Source: Companilactobacillus sp. (GTDB lineage Bacteria; Bacillota; Bacilli; Lactobacillales; Lactobacillaceae). From it: a stretch of 64,000 nucleotides of DNA. The stretch spans positions 2,046,001 through 2,110,000 of the forward strand of contig NZ_JAKVLR010000001.1 in the NCBI RefSeq assembly GCF_022484265.1. Reading direction: 5' to 3'. Every line of letters begins with the position of its first letter. Position 1 is the first letter of the stretch. Position numbers and translations under genes: made by a program. Under the pieces are notes generated by a model. That model saw only the letters and a program-made list of their open reading frames with translations, was not told the DNA's origin and made no database searches. Below, one piece after another: positions 1-8,867 of the stretch.

Positions 1-786
1 ATAGTATGTTGCGCCAGGTGTACTGAAGGTGTTGCCTGTAAATGTAGCTCCAGAAGCAGTTGAGCTACCCCAAGCTGCATCAGCAGAAGTATATAGGGTA
101 CCATCTGGAGTTGGATTTGTTACCGCAATAGTATTGCCGTCTCCATCTTGTACAGTGGCATCCACACTAGTTGTGTATAGTGGTTGGTCAGAACCTGAGT
201 TTAAAGCAACTTGCATTGGATCAGTGTAGGTAAGGGCCAATGTGTTATTAGCTTGGGTTGCAGGTGTATTAGTAAAGGTTAAGTCCTTTGTGCCAACGGC
301 AGCACCTGTACTATCGTAAGCTGTAATACGTAAGGTTACGCTATCGCCAGGGTTAGCAGCAGCGGTTTTAACATAAGTGTTGAAGTCAGAAACATTGGAA
401 AGAACACTACCATCTCTGACACCTTGAACACCAAATGTTACGGCGTCAAGATTGGTAACGTCAGCTGGTAAAATTGTTGATTGCATTGCTTGAGCTACAC
501 TAGTTAAGGCAATCAATTGTGTGTATGTTAGTTTGGTGCTTCCATAGTTAGTTCCGATATCAGTGAAACTAGGGAATGGATTGGTGGTTGAAGATGGGTT
601 TGATGCTTGCAATACACCAAAGAATTTATTTAATGATGCTGTTTGTGCATCGGTTAGATTTCCGTTTGTGGTTGCAGCTTGTGCTGTGTTTACATTTGAA
701 ATTGAATTCACTGCAGGCGCAGCTGCGGGTGCAATTAATAATAGAGCGGCGGTGGCTAGTCCTGCGTATTTGATATTTTTCTTCAT
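1..786 (-). CDS. Secreted cell-surface protein, 3' part missing (runs off left edge)
   Basis: This reading frame is open from ATG at 786 to the first base of the window, giving 262 codons with no stop, so the C-terminus lies outside. The start follows an AGGAGG site (797-802). Residues 1-36 form a signal peptide: MKKNIKYAG, a hydrophobic Ala/Leu stretch, and an AQA-A cleavage site. The mature part has no cysteine and is rich in Thr, Ser, Asn and Asp, with beta-type segments, as expected of an exported wall-associated or S-layer-like protein. No catalytic motif or anchor is visible in the part present. Its function is unknown; export is well supported. Confidence 0.8.
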   Translation of the reverse strand, partial: MKKNIKYAGLATAALLLIAPAAAPAVNSISNVNTAQAATTNGNLTDAQTASLNKFFGVLQASNPSSTTNPFPSFTDIGTNYGSTKLTYTQLIALTSVAQAMQSTILPADVTNLDAVTFGVQGVRDGSVLSNVSDFNTYVKTAAANPGDSVTLRITAYDSTGAAVGTKDLTFTNTPATQANNTLALTYTDPMQVALNSGSDQPLYTTSVDATVQDGDGNTIAVTNPTPDGTLYTSADAAWGSSTASGATFTGNTFSTPGATYY

Positions 787-1022
787 TACTGTAATTCCTC
801 CTGAAAATTAAAAAATTTAGATTTGTATTTAGTAATTCAAATTTAATCTCAAAAGCATTTCGCATTACTTAAATGCACGACAAATATATCATGGTGTTCA
901 GGGGGTCAAAACTTCAGAAAATAAAAATATAATTTACAAAGGATAATACAGGCCAACAGCGACAAGTGATTAATTGAACTTAATTTTTGATAAAAAAGCA
1001 AAATACTTGACGATTTTTTACA

Positions 1023-1832
1023 TTAAATGGTTTTTAAATACGTTTTCATTGCATAGCCTACGCCATTGTCTTCATTGGATTTGGTAATAAATTTACCGAC
1101 TTTTAGAATGTCAGGCAAAGCATTTTGCATTACGACTGGATAATCGACCATCTCAAGCATGGGGAGATCGTTATGACCGTCGCCAAATGCCATCATTTCA
1201 TTGCGATGAAGATTTTCGTGGTCGATGATGTATTGAATCCCGCGAGACTTCAGCGCTTTGTCGCTAGTGATCTCCAAATAAGTGTCGCTAGATTGCTGAA
1301 TGCTGACGCCTGGCAGATTTTGTTCATTCAAATATTGTTTCAGATCATGCATCGTCTGCTTGTCGAATAAGATCATCATTAATTTGAAAACGGTGGCGTT
1401 TTTCTGTGCAAAAAAGTTATCAGCAGACATCAACGTGGCATCACGATTAGTATAATTTCGTTCTAGTTTAATGCCGTCGTCGATTCGTTCAGAATACCAA
1501 TGATTAAGGTCATACCAACTGAGGCTGACCGAGTTGAATTTGTCTTGGATGATTTCGAAAACTCTTTTGGCAACTGATAAATCAATTGGTTGAGCATCGA
1601 TGACTTTGATATCGTTGTTCAATTTTTCAAAAATCAGTCCGCCATTGAATCCGATTTGTGGCGTCTTTAAATCTAATTTGTCCATTGCTTCGCTCATTTC
1701 CATCGGTGCACGTGCAGACACCAGCGTAAATGGGATGTTAGCTTTTTTAATGATTGAGGCATTTTCGTCTGAGACATAGCCAGCATTATTCAAGATAGTT
1801 CCGTCCATGTCGGAAAAAATATGTTTGATCAT
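1023..1832 (-). CDS. Cof-type HAD-superfamily phosphatase
   Basis: The 269-residue protein is a cytosolic HAD hydrolase of the Cof (IIB) subfamily, which dephosphorylates sugar phosphates and flavin or pyridoxal phosphates. Motif I is DMDGT at residues 8-12, with D8 the expected nucleophile. Motif II is the Ser of TLVSAR near 38. Motif IV is GDGHNDLPML near 218. The length is normal for the family. The start has an AAAGGATTA ribosome site. It stands alone, next to the TetR gene at 1900 on the same strand. The substrate cannot be read from sequence. Confidence 0.9.
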   Translation of the reverse strand: MIKHIFSDMDGTILNNAGYVSDENASIIKKANIPFTLVSARAPMEMSEAMDKLDLKTPQIGFNGGLIFEKLNNDIKVIDAQPIDLSVAKRVFEIIQDKFNSVSLSWYDLNHWYSERIDDGIKLERNYTNRDATLMSADNFFAQKNATVFKLMMILFDKQTMHDLKQYLNEQNLPGVSIQQSSDTYLEITSDKALKSRGIQYIIDHENLHRNEMMAFGDGHNDLPMLEMVDYPVVMQNALPDILKVGKFITKSNEDNGVGYAMKTYLKTI

Positions 1833-1899
1833 CAGTTAATCCTTTCGTCGTTAAATAATTTAATTATAAAAAATGAAACGGGTTTTAGGTCAAGTATGA

Positions 1900-2541
1900 T
1901 TATGAAATTAGGGAGTAGGTTGCCCGAAACTCTGACAGTATTTTGTCACGAAAAGACTGAATCGAATCTAGGTCGATCGACTGGTGTGCCTTTGGTGTCA
2001 GTATCCCCAATAACTGCAGATCAAAATAATTATTTAAAAAGCCTTCAGCTTGCGTCAAAGATAATTCATGCTTCAAAACAGCCTTTAAGACTGAACGAAT
2101 TCCAGTCCGATTTTCAAAAATGAGAAAGTCAGGACTGAACTTGTTATCGATGAAATTAGCATCTATTGCCGCTTGATAATACCGATTTAGCTCAGTGAAA
2201 TATTGTTGAAACGAATTCTCAAATTTTACGTACAATTCGGGATAGTTCTTCTTTAATTCAGAGGTAAAAGTTTCAGTTGTCGAACCGAATAGCAGCAATG
2301 AGTTAATGATCGTTTGCAAAAAATTATCTGGTTGAAAGTTAGGAATAGGGTTCTTTTTGATAAATTCAAAATGCCGATCAACGACTGATTCAACTATTTC
2401 ATCTTTATTTTTAAAGTAGATATAAAGAGTTGCTCTAGAGACGTTGATAGATTCGGCCAATTTAGCCATCGACATAGTTTGAAATCCCTTGATCAAAATA
2501 ACGTGGTTCAAGGCAATTGCGAGTTCTTCTTTAGTATTCAT
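1900..2541 (-). CDS. TetR-family transcriptional regulator
   Basis: This 213-residue protein has an N-terminal TetR helix-turn-helix (around 20-45, with NVSRATLYIYFKNKDEI) and a helical C-terminal ligand domain of unknown specificity. I start it at ATG 2541 because GGAGGAAA lies directly upstream; an upstream in-frame ATG at 2571 lacks a site. The gene is divergent from the reductase at 2636. The 94-bp gap holds two near-consensus promoters overlapping a TAGACAA/TTGTCTA dyad. It therefore most likely represses both itself and the reductase. The inducer is unknown. Confidence 0.88.
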   Translation of the reverse strand: MNTKEELAIALNHVILIKGFQTMSMAKLAESINVSRATLYIYFKNKDEIVESVVDRHFEFIKKNPIPNFQPDNFLQTIINSLLLFGSTTETFTSELKKNYPELYVKFENSFQQYFTELNRYYQAAIDANFIDNKFSPDFLIFENRTGIRSVLKAVLKHELSLTQAEGFLNNYFDLQLLGILTPKAHQSIDLDSIQSFRDKILSEFRATYSLIS

Positions 2542-2559
2542 AGAATTTCCTCCAAAAAT

Positions 2560-2608
2560 ATTATAATACATATTTACAAATTAGACAATTGGTTGTATTA
2601 TTTGTCTA
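2560..2608. promoter_or_regulatory. Divergent promoter pair with TetR-type operator
   Basis: On the minus strand TTGTCT (2583-2588) and TATAAT (2560-2565) are 17 bp apart and face the tetR gene. On the plus strand TTTACA (2573-2578) and TATTAT (2596-2601) are 17 bp apart and face the reductase. The dyad TAGACAA (2582-2588) and TTGTCTA (2602-2608) covers the -35 of one promoter and the -10 of the other, so one bound dimer could shut both. Confidence 0.6.
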
Positions 2609-2635
2609 GAAATTATGAAACAAAGAGGAAATATC

Positions 2636-3640
2636 ATGAAAAAAGTTATTGTAACGGGTGGTTCAGGATTTGTAGCTAGTTGGGTGATCAAAGAATTCTT
2701 GGATAATGGATACGCAGTTTCAACTAGTTTACGTTCGATGAAGAAATCTGACATGATCAAAGAGGAACTGAGTCATTACGTGGATGATGACAAGTTAGCT
2801 AACTTAAGTTTTTTTGAAGCGGATTTAACTAGCCCTGAAGGTTGGGTCGATGCAATGAAGGGTAGCGATGGAGTGATTCATGTTGCATCTCCTATGGGGA
2901 ACGGAACTCAATCTGTTGCCGAACTAGTCAACGTTGCTAAAAACGGTGCCTTAAACATCTTAAAAGCAGCACATGAAGCCGGCGTCGATCGCGTTGTTAT
3001 GACGTCATCGCAGGCAGCTTCGACTGATAAAACTGGCAGCACTGCTTTGTTGGATGAATCTTTCTGGACAGACATCACGAATCCAGATTTGGATCCATAT
3101 CGAATCTCAAAGGTCGCTTCTGAAAAAGCTGCCTGGGATTATGCCAATAAGAATAACTTAAAGTTGACGACTATATTACCTGGTGCTATTTTTGGACCAG
3201 CCATGAGCAGTAAGACAGTCAGCTCGAACGGAATGTTGGAACAAATTATGAAGGGACAACCAATGCTTCCACGAGTTCCAATGGAAATTAGTGACGTCCG
3301 TGATTTGGCAAACCTTCATCGTTTGGCATTTGAAAATGATCAAGCTATTGGCAAACGTTATTTAGCTGCATCTCAGGAACTGACAATGGTCCAAATTGCT
3401 CAGATTTATCAGGATGCATTTCCAGATTTAGCAATCAAAGCAAGAGTCGCACCAAACTGGTTGACCAAATTTGTCGCAAAATTTGTTCCAAGTCTTAGAG
3501 CAGTCGTGCCAATGCTTGATCGTAAGACTAGACACACTACTAAGGCCGCCGAGACTGATTTAGGTTGGAAACAAACCGCTCCAGAGACTACAGTTGTCGA
3601 CGCTGGTGAAGCTTTGATCAATTTAGGATTAGTTGAATAA
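2636..3640 (+). CDS. NAD(P)-dependent epimerase/reductase (extended SDR, dihydroflavonol-reductase-like)
   Basis: The 334-residue cytosolic protein opens with the Rossmann motif TGGSGFVAS and carries the YxxxK pair (YRISK, near residues 142-146) of extended short-chain dehydrogenases. The family includes dihydroflavonol-4-reductase and methylglyoxal or aldehyde reductases of yeasts and lactobacilli. I start it at 2636, where AGAGGA is 6 nt upstream, rather than the ATG at 2615. It is divergent from a TetR gene and probably derepressed by that regulator's ligand, perhaps a reactive carbonyl (inference). A terminator follows at 3656. Confidence 0.85.
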   Translation: MKKVIVTGGSGFVASWVIKEFLDNGYAVSTSLRSMKKSDMIKEELSHYVDDDKLANLSFFEADLTSPEGWVDAMKGSDGVIHVASPMGNGTQSVAELVNVAKNGALNILKAAHEAGVDRVVMTSSQAASTDKTGSTALLDESFWTDITNPDLDPYRISKVASEKAAWDYANKNNLKLTTILPGAIFGPAMSSKTVSSNGMLEQIMKGQPMLPRVPMEISDVRDLANLHRLAFENDQAIGKRYLAASQELTMVQIAQIYQDAFPDLAIKARVAPNWLTKFVAKFVPSLRAVVPMLDRKTRHTTKAAETDLGWKQTAPETTVVDAGEALINLGLVE

Positions 3641-3655
3641 TTTTTAAATCTTAGT

Positions 3656-3682
3656 CTAGTGCTGATGCACTAGGCTTTTTTT
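3656..3682 (+). terminator. Rho-independent terminator
   Basis: Stem CTAGTGC/GCACTAG with a 4-nt loop, followed by GC and seven T. It ends the reductase transcript. Confidence 0.8.
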
Positions 3683-3784
3683 ATATTTAAAATAGTCTAG
3701 ATTTTGATTTCACTCTACCGAAAAAATTAAAAAGGTGTTAGACTTATTAGAAATTATTTAATCAAATAAGAATGAGGTGCGAAT

Positions 3785-6397
3785 ATGGAAAATAATTACG
3801 AAAAACAGTTCCATGCTAATGGGAAAAATTATTCCTATTACGATATTGCGGGATATCTAGCCGAGCATCAGCAGCAGGTGGCTGAAATGCCGTATTCTAT
3901 CCGAGTTCTTTTGGAGCTGACTTTGCGTCACAGTGCCGAAAAACCAGCCATTAAACAATTCTTAGATTCATTTATTGACTGGGACGATAAGCATGATGAA
4001 GATGTAGCTTATAAGCCAGAACGTGTTATCTTGCAAGATTTCACCGGGGTACCCGCATTAGTCGACTTAGCAGCCATGCGTGATGAAGTTAAAAAACGCG
4101 GTGGCGATCCTGAAAAAATCAATCCCGATGTACCAGTTCATTTAGTCATTGACCATTCGGTTCAAGTCGATATGGCAGCCAATGACGAAGCGTTCGACTT
4201 TAACGTCAAGCAAGAATTTAAACGTAATCATGAACGTTACACCTTTTTAAAATGGGCCCAAAATAGCTTTGATAACTTGACGATCATTCCACCAGACACA
4301 GGAATCATTCACCAAGTTAATTTGGAGTATCTATCGCAAGTTATCCGCCAGAAAAAAATTGACGACCAAACGGTTGCCTTTCCGGATACTTTAGTCGGTA
4401 CGGATTCTCATACGACGATGATCAATGGCCTGGGAGTTCTCGGCTGGGGTGTTGGTGGCATTGAAGCTGAAGCCAGCATGTTAGGTGAAGAATCATACTT
4501 CCCAATGCCAAAAGTAGTTGGCGTGAAATTGACTGGCAAGTTGCCAGAAACAGCAACGGCGACTGACTTAGCTTTGACGATCACGAACTTATTAAGAAAG
4601 CACAACGTAGTCGGTAAGTTCGTTGAATTTTATGGACCTGGATTAAAGGATTTGCCATTGGCTAATCGGGCAACGATTGCTAATATGGCTCCCGAATATG
4701 GTGCTACTTGTGGTTTCTTCCCAATTGACGACCAAACTTTGGCATATTTGAAGTTGACTGACAGAAGTGCTGAACAAATCGAATTTGTTAAACAATATGC
4801 TAAGACCAATCATTTCTTCTATGACGAAAATGACGATGCAGTTAGACATTATTCTGAAGACGAGGAATTAGATTTAAGCACAGTTCAAAGTAGCCTGGCT
4901 GGTCCTAAACGTCCCCAAGATTTGATCTACTTAAAGGATATGCCAAGCCATTTCAGACAATACGATGAACTACCAGATTTTCCAGTAAATGTTGAAAAAA
5001 CCGATTTTGACCTTCGTCCAGGAGACTTAGGTATCGCAGCCATTACTAGCTGTACTAACACTTCTAATCCAGAAGTCTTGATTGCGGCTGGATTATTGGC
5101 TAAGAAGGCGGTCGAAAAGGGTCTGCAAGTTCCAAAATATGTTAAAACATCATTTGCCCCAGGTTCTCGAGTAGTTACGAAATACTTAGAGATCTCTGAC
5201 CTGCAAAAATATTTAGACAACTTAGGATTTAATATCGTAGGTTATGGCTGCACGACTTGTATCGGAAATTCCGGTAAGTTAAAAGAAAATCTGCAGAGTA
5301 AGCTTGCTGAAAAAGACTATCCAATCGCTGCCATTGAAAGTGGTAACCGTAACTTCGAAGGTCGGGTCAATCCATTGACGAAAGACACGTTCTTAGCTTC
5401 GCCACCATTAGTAGTGGCTTATGCTTTGGCAGGCACAGTTGACATTGATATCACTAAAGATCCACTTGGCAAAGATCAAGACGGTCAACCAGTCTATTTC
5501 AAGGACTTGTGGCCTGATGCTACTGAAGTCAGTGAAGTTATCCATAAATACTTGAGCCCACAATTATTCTCAACTAATTACGCCAATATTTTTGACCAAA
5601 ATAAGACTTGGAATGAGTTGAAGTCATCTAAATCAACGACGTATCCTTGGGATGAAAAATCGACTTATATTGCCGATCCACCATTGTTTGAAAACACTGA
5701 GACCAGCGATTTGCAGGATATGCGAGTTTTAGCAAAATTAGGTGATTCAATTACTACTGACCACATTTCACCAGCTGGATTTATTGGCAAAACTTCTCCA
5801 GCAGGTCAATATTTATTGGCTCATGGAGTCAGTCAACAAGACTTTAATTCATACGGTTCACGTCGTGGCAATCACGAAGTCATGATGCGAGGAACGTTAG
5901 GCAACGTTCGTTTGCAAAATCAACTAACACCTGACAAACGTGGCGGATTTACTAAGTCATGGTTAACCGGTCAAGAGACGACAATTTATGACGCAGCCAT
6001 GGATTATCAGAAACATCATGTTGATACGGTGATCTTAGCCGGCAAGGACTATGGCATGGGTTCTTCTCGTGACTGGGCTGCTAAGGGCGTTGAACTATTA
6101 GGCGTTAAAGCTGTTATTGCTGAAAGCTTCGAACGTATCCACCGTTCTAACTTAGTCATGATGGGAGTTTTGCCATTGCAGTACTTACCAGGTGACAACG
6201 CAGAAAAATTAGGTTTAACTGGAGATGAAAAATTCTCAATCACACGTGATGACAATACGGCACATGTGATTGCAGAAGATGAAGATCACCGGGTAGAATT
6301 CGATGTCAAAGTCAGATTCGATGCACCAATCGACAGCGAATACTATCAGGCACACGGAATTTTGCCAATGGTGATCGATAATAAATTGAACGCATAG
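3785..6397 (+). CDS. acnA: Aconitate hydratase
   Basis: The 870-residue enzyme isomerises citrate to isocitrate through a [4Fe-4S] cluster. The cluster cysteines are visible in SCTNTSNP (near 427) and in GCTTCIGNSG (near 491, CxxC). The swivel domain holds GSSRDWAAKG in the last quarter. Length and domain order fit the AcnA/IRP type. The start has a GAGGTG site. It is the first gene of an operon with citrate synthase (gap 45 bp) and isocitrate dehydrogenase. The operon makes 2-oxoglutarate, hence glutamate, from oxaloacetate and acetyl-CoA. Confidence 0.96.
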   Translation: MENNYEKQFHANGKNYSYYDIAGYLAEHQQQVAEMPYSIRVLLELTLRHSAEKPAIKQFLDSFIDWDDKHDEDVAYKPERVILQDFTGVPALVDLAAMRDEVKKRGGDPEKINPDVPVHLVIDHSVQVDMAANDEAFDFNVKQEFKRNHERYTFLKWAQNSFDNLTIIPPDTGIIHQVNLEYLSQVIRQKKIDDQTVAFPDTLVGTDSHTTMINGLGVLGWGVGGIEAEASMLGEESYFPMPKVVGVKLTGKLPETATATDLALTITNLLRKHNVVGKFVEFYGPGLKDLPLANRATIANMAPEYGATCGFFPIDDQTLAYLKLTDRSAEQIEFVKQYAKTNHFFYDENDDAVRHYSEDEELDLSTVQSSLAGPKRPQDLIYLKDMPSHFRQYDELPDFPVNVEKTDFDLRPGDLGIAAITSCTNTSNPEVLIAAGLLAKKAVEKGLQVPKYVKTSFAPGSRVVTKYLEISDLQKYLDNLGFNIVGYGCTTCIGNSGKLKENLQSKLAEKDYPIAAIESGNRNFEGRVNPLTKDTFLASPPLVVAYALAGTVDIDITKDPLGKDQDGQPVYFKDLWPDATEVSEVIHKYLSPQLFSTNYANIFDQNKTWNELKSSKSTTYPWDEKSTYIADPPLFENTETSDLQDMRVLAKLGDSITTDHISPAGFIGKTSPAGQYLLAHGVSQQDFNSYGSRRGNHEVMMRGTLGNVRLQNQLTPDKRGGFTKSWLTGQETTIYDAAMDYQKHHVDTVILAGKDYGMGSSRDWAAKGVELLGVKAVIAESFERIHRSNLVMMGVLPLQYLPGDNAEKLGLTGDEKFSITRDDNTAHVIAEDEDHRVEFDVKVRFDAPIDSEYYQAHGILPMVIDNKLNA

Positions 6398-6442
6398 AAT
6401 AAATTTTTATAGAAAAAGATTTTTAACAAGGAGGTATTTGAG

Positions 6443-7552
6443 ATGGATCATCCTAGAGGACTAGCCGGGATTGTTGTTGACGAAACCAACATCAGTTCTA
6501 CCAAAAATGAAAAACTGACTTACGCGGGTTATTCGGTCGAAGAAATGGCCAAAGCTCACGCTAGTTTCGAAGAAGTTGCTTTCTTGCTCTGGAAGACGCG
6601 ACTTCCTAGCAAGCAAGAACTAGACGATTTTCGTAAAGACTTGGTAAGCAAAATGGTGTTGCCGGCTGAGACAATTAGACTTTTGCTATACATCGCTAAG
6701 GAACCGCAGCATCCAATGAGTATTTTGCGGACTACGACATCGCTTTTGGGTACGACGAATGATGTTGACCACGATGAACCGCCAAAGATCTTGGCGAAAA
6801 TGTTGACGGCGATTGCTGACATTATCAGAATTCGTGACGACGAACCGTTCCTCGAAGTTGATCCTAACCTTGGCGTAGCCGATAACTTCTTGTACATGAT
6901 GACTGGTAAAAAGCCAGACGCAGAACTCTCGCAAATGTTTAACACGGTGATGATCTTGCATGCTGACCATGAATTTAATGCTTCGACATTTACTGCTCGA
7001 GTAGTAGCTTCGACTTTTTCAGATTATTACTCATGTTTGACGGCTGCTGTTTGTGCCCTAAAGGGACCACTTCACGGCGGTGCCAACGAACGAGTTTTTG
7101 AAATGTTGATGGATATTGTTGATAACGATGAAGACCCAATTGATTTCGTTAAATCAGAGATTGCACGCGGTCGTAAGATCATGGGCTTTGGACACCGAAT
7201 CTATAAGCATGGTGACCCCCGTGCTTATATTTTGAAGGGTATTGCCGAAAGATTGGCTGAACAGACTGACAATATGGGACTTTATAATATTCAGCAACAA
7301 ATCGCTGACTACATGTTAGAAACGACTGGATTGCATCCAAACGTTGATTACTACACAGCTTTGATCTATCACTGTTTGGGTCTTGAAAAAGAAACGTTCA
7401 CCTTGGTATTTGCAGCTTGTCGTACATCCGGCTGGCTTGCACACGTCATGGAACAACGCCGTGAAAAAACTTTGATCCGTCCGAATTCAGTTTATGTTGG
7501 ACCAACTGACCGTAGTTATATTGAAGATACCTGTGTAAAGGAGGCACTCTAG
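6443..7552 (+). CDS. gltA: Citrate synthase
   Basis: This 369-residue protein condenses oxaloacetate with acetyl-CoA. The catalytic regions are LHGGANERVF, GHRIYKHGDPRA and the Arg-rich C-terminal HVMEQRR segment. The length is that of the Gram-positive type (CitA/CitZ). An AAGGAGGT site precedes the ATG. It is the middle gene of the operon, and its stop TAG shares one base with the GTG of the next gene, which implies translational coupling. It supplies citrate to the aconitase upstream. Confidence 0.96.
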   Translation: MDHPRGLAGIVVDETNISSTKNEKLTYAGYSVEEMAKAHASFEEVAFLLWKTRLPSKQELDDFRKDLVSKMVLPAETIRLLLYIAKEPQHPMSILRTTTSLLGTTNDVDHDEPPKILAKMLTAIADIIRIRDDEPFLEVDPNLGVADNFLYMMTGKKPDAELSQMFNTVMILHADHEFNASTFTARVVASTFSDYYSCLTAAVCALKGPLHGGANERVFEMLMDIVDNDEDPIDFVKSEIARGRKIMGFGHRIYKHGDPRAYILKGIAERLAEQTDNMGLYNIQQQIADYMLETTGLHPNVDYYTALIYHCLGLEKETFTLVFAACRTSGWLAHVMEQRREKTLIRPNSVYVGPTDRSYIEDTCVKEAL

Positions 7553-8823
7553 TGGCTGCAGAAAAAATCACTAAACAAAATGGTAAGTTGCAAGTTCCCG
7601 ATAACCCAATAATTCCCTTTATTGCAGGGGATGGGATTGGACCAGAGATCTGGGCTGCTGCAAAAGATGTCTTCGACAGTGCAGTTCAAAAAGCTTATCA
7701 CGGTAAGAAAAAAGTTGAATGGAAACAATTATTAGCCGGCGAAGCAGCTTTTGATAAGACTGGCGAATGGTTGCCACAGGAAACGGTTGATACTTTGATT
7801 GATAACTTAGTTGCTATCAAAGGTCCTTTGACGACGCCAATCGGTAAAGGTCACCGTTCGATCAACGTAACATTGCGTCAAAAATTAGACTTGTATGCTT
7901 GCTATCGTCCAGTGAAATATTTCGATGGTTCACCTTCACCAGTGGTGCATCCAGAACGTGTCGATATTGATGTATTCCGAGAAAATACTGAGGATATCTA
8001 CGCGGGGATCGACTTTGTTTCCGGCAGTAAGGAAGCCGAAGGTTTGTTGAAATTGTTAGACGAAAACGGTCAGCTAGATAAAGTTCGTTTTCCTAAGACA
8101 TCTAACTTTGCCATCAAACCCGTGTCTGAAGAAGGTTCCAAACGAATTATTCACGCTGCGATCGAGTATGCTTTTGATCACAACTTGCAGCACGTGACGC
8201 TAGTTCATAAGGGCAATATCATGAAGAAGACCGAAGGCAGCTTTAAACAGTGGGGCTATGAAGAAGCCGCCACTTATGGCGATAAGATTTTTTCAATGAA
8301 TACTTATGACCAGATCAAAGCCGATAAGGGGAAAAAAGCGGCCGACGATGCACTGACCGCTGCTGAGTATTCTGGTCGTTTGATCGTAAACGATGTGATC
8401 ACTGATAATTTCTTCCAGCAGTCATTATTGCACCCGGAAAACTTTGACGTGGTCGTAACTATGAACTTGAATGGAGATTACATCTCTGACGCTTTAGCTG
8501 CTCAAGTTGGTGGTATCGGGATTTCTCCTGGTGGCAATATCAATTACGAAACTGGACAAGCAATTTTTGAAGCAACGCACGGTACTGCACCTCAATTTGC
8601 TGGTCAAAATAAGTTGAATCCAACTTCGTTGATCTTGTCAGGTGCGATGATGTTCGCTTATATTGGTTGGAATGAAGTCGCTGATTTGATTCAAAAAGCT
8701 ATCGCAGAAGCCATCAAGGGTAAGCATGTAACGCTCGACTTTGCTCGCCAGTTACCAGGTTCAGAAGAACTTAGCACTAGTGAGTATGGTAATTTTATTT
8801 CAAAAACAATTGAAGGATACTAA
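7552..8823 (+). CDS. icd: Isocitrate dehydrogenase (NADP-type)
   Basis: The 423-residue enzyme decarboxylates isocitrate to 2-oxoglutarate. The substrate-binding segment RSINVTLRQKLDLYAC (near 103-118) and the metal-binding DVVVTMNLNGDYISD are present. HGTAPQFAGQNKLNPTS is typical of the bacterial NADP type. Translation begins at GTG, overlapping the citrate synthase stop by one base, with AAAGGAGG just upstream. It closes the operon, and a strong terminator follows. The cofactor assignment rests on overall similarity. Confidence 0.95.
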   Translation: MAAEKITKQNGKLQVPDNPIIPFIAGDGIGPEIWAAAKDVFDSAVQKAYHGKKKVEWKQLLAGEAAFDKTGEWLPQETVDTLIDNLVAIKGPLTTPIGKGHRSINVTLRQKLDLYACYRPVKYFDGSPSPVVHPERVDIDVFRENTEDIYAGIDFVSGSKEAEGLLKLLDENGQLDKVRFPKTSNFAIKPVSEEGSKRIIHAAIEYAFDHNLQHVTLVHKGNIMKKTEGSFKQWGYEEAATYGDKIFSMNTYDQIKADKGKKAADDALTAAEYSGRLIVNDVITDNFFQQSLLHPENFDVVVTMNLNGDYISDALAAQVGGIGISPGGNINYETGQAIFEATHGTAPQFAGQNKLNPTSLILSGAMMFAYIGWNEVADLIQKAIAEAIKGKHVTLDFARQLPGSEELSTSEYGNFISKTIEGY

Positions 8824-8856
8824 AAAACTTCCAGAATTTTTTCTGGAAGTTTTTTC
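8824..8856. terminator. Bidirectional terminator after icd
   Basis: A 13-bp stem AAAACTTCCAGAA/TTCTGGAAGTTTT with T-runs on either strand. It can end icd (+) and the ABC transporter (-). Confidence 0.9.
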
Positions 8857-8867
8857 TTTTGTAAATT

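Noticed and set aside
563..811. Open frame on the plus strand opposite the surface protein
   Set aside because: It is the complement of a real coding frame with signal peptide and AGGAGG on the minus strand; it has no ribosome site.
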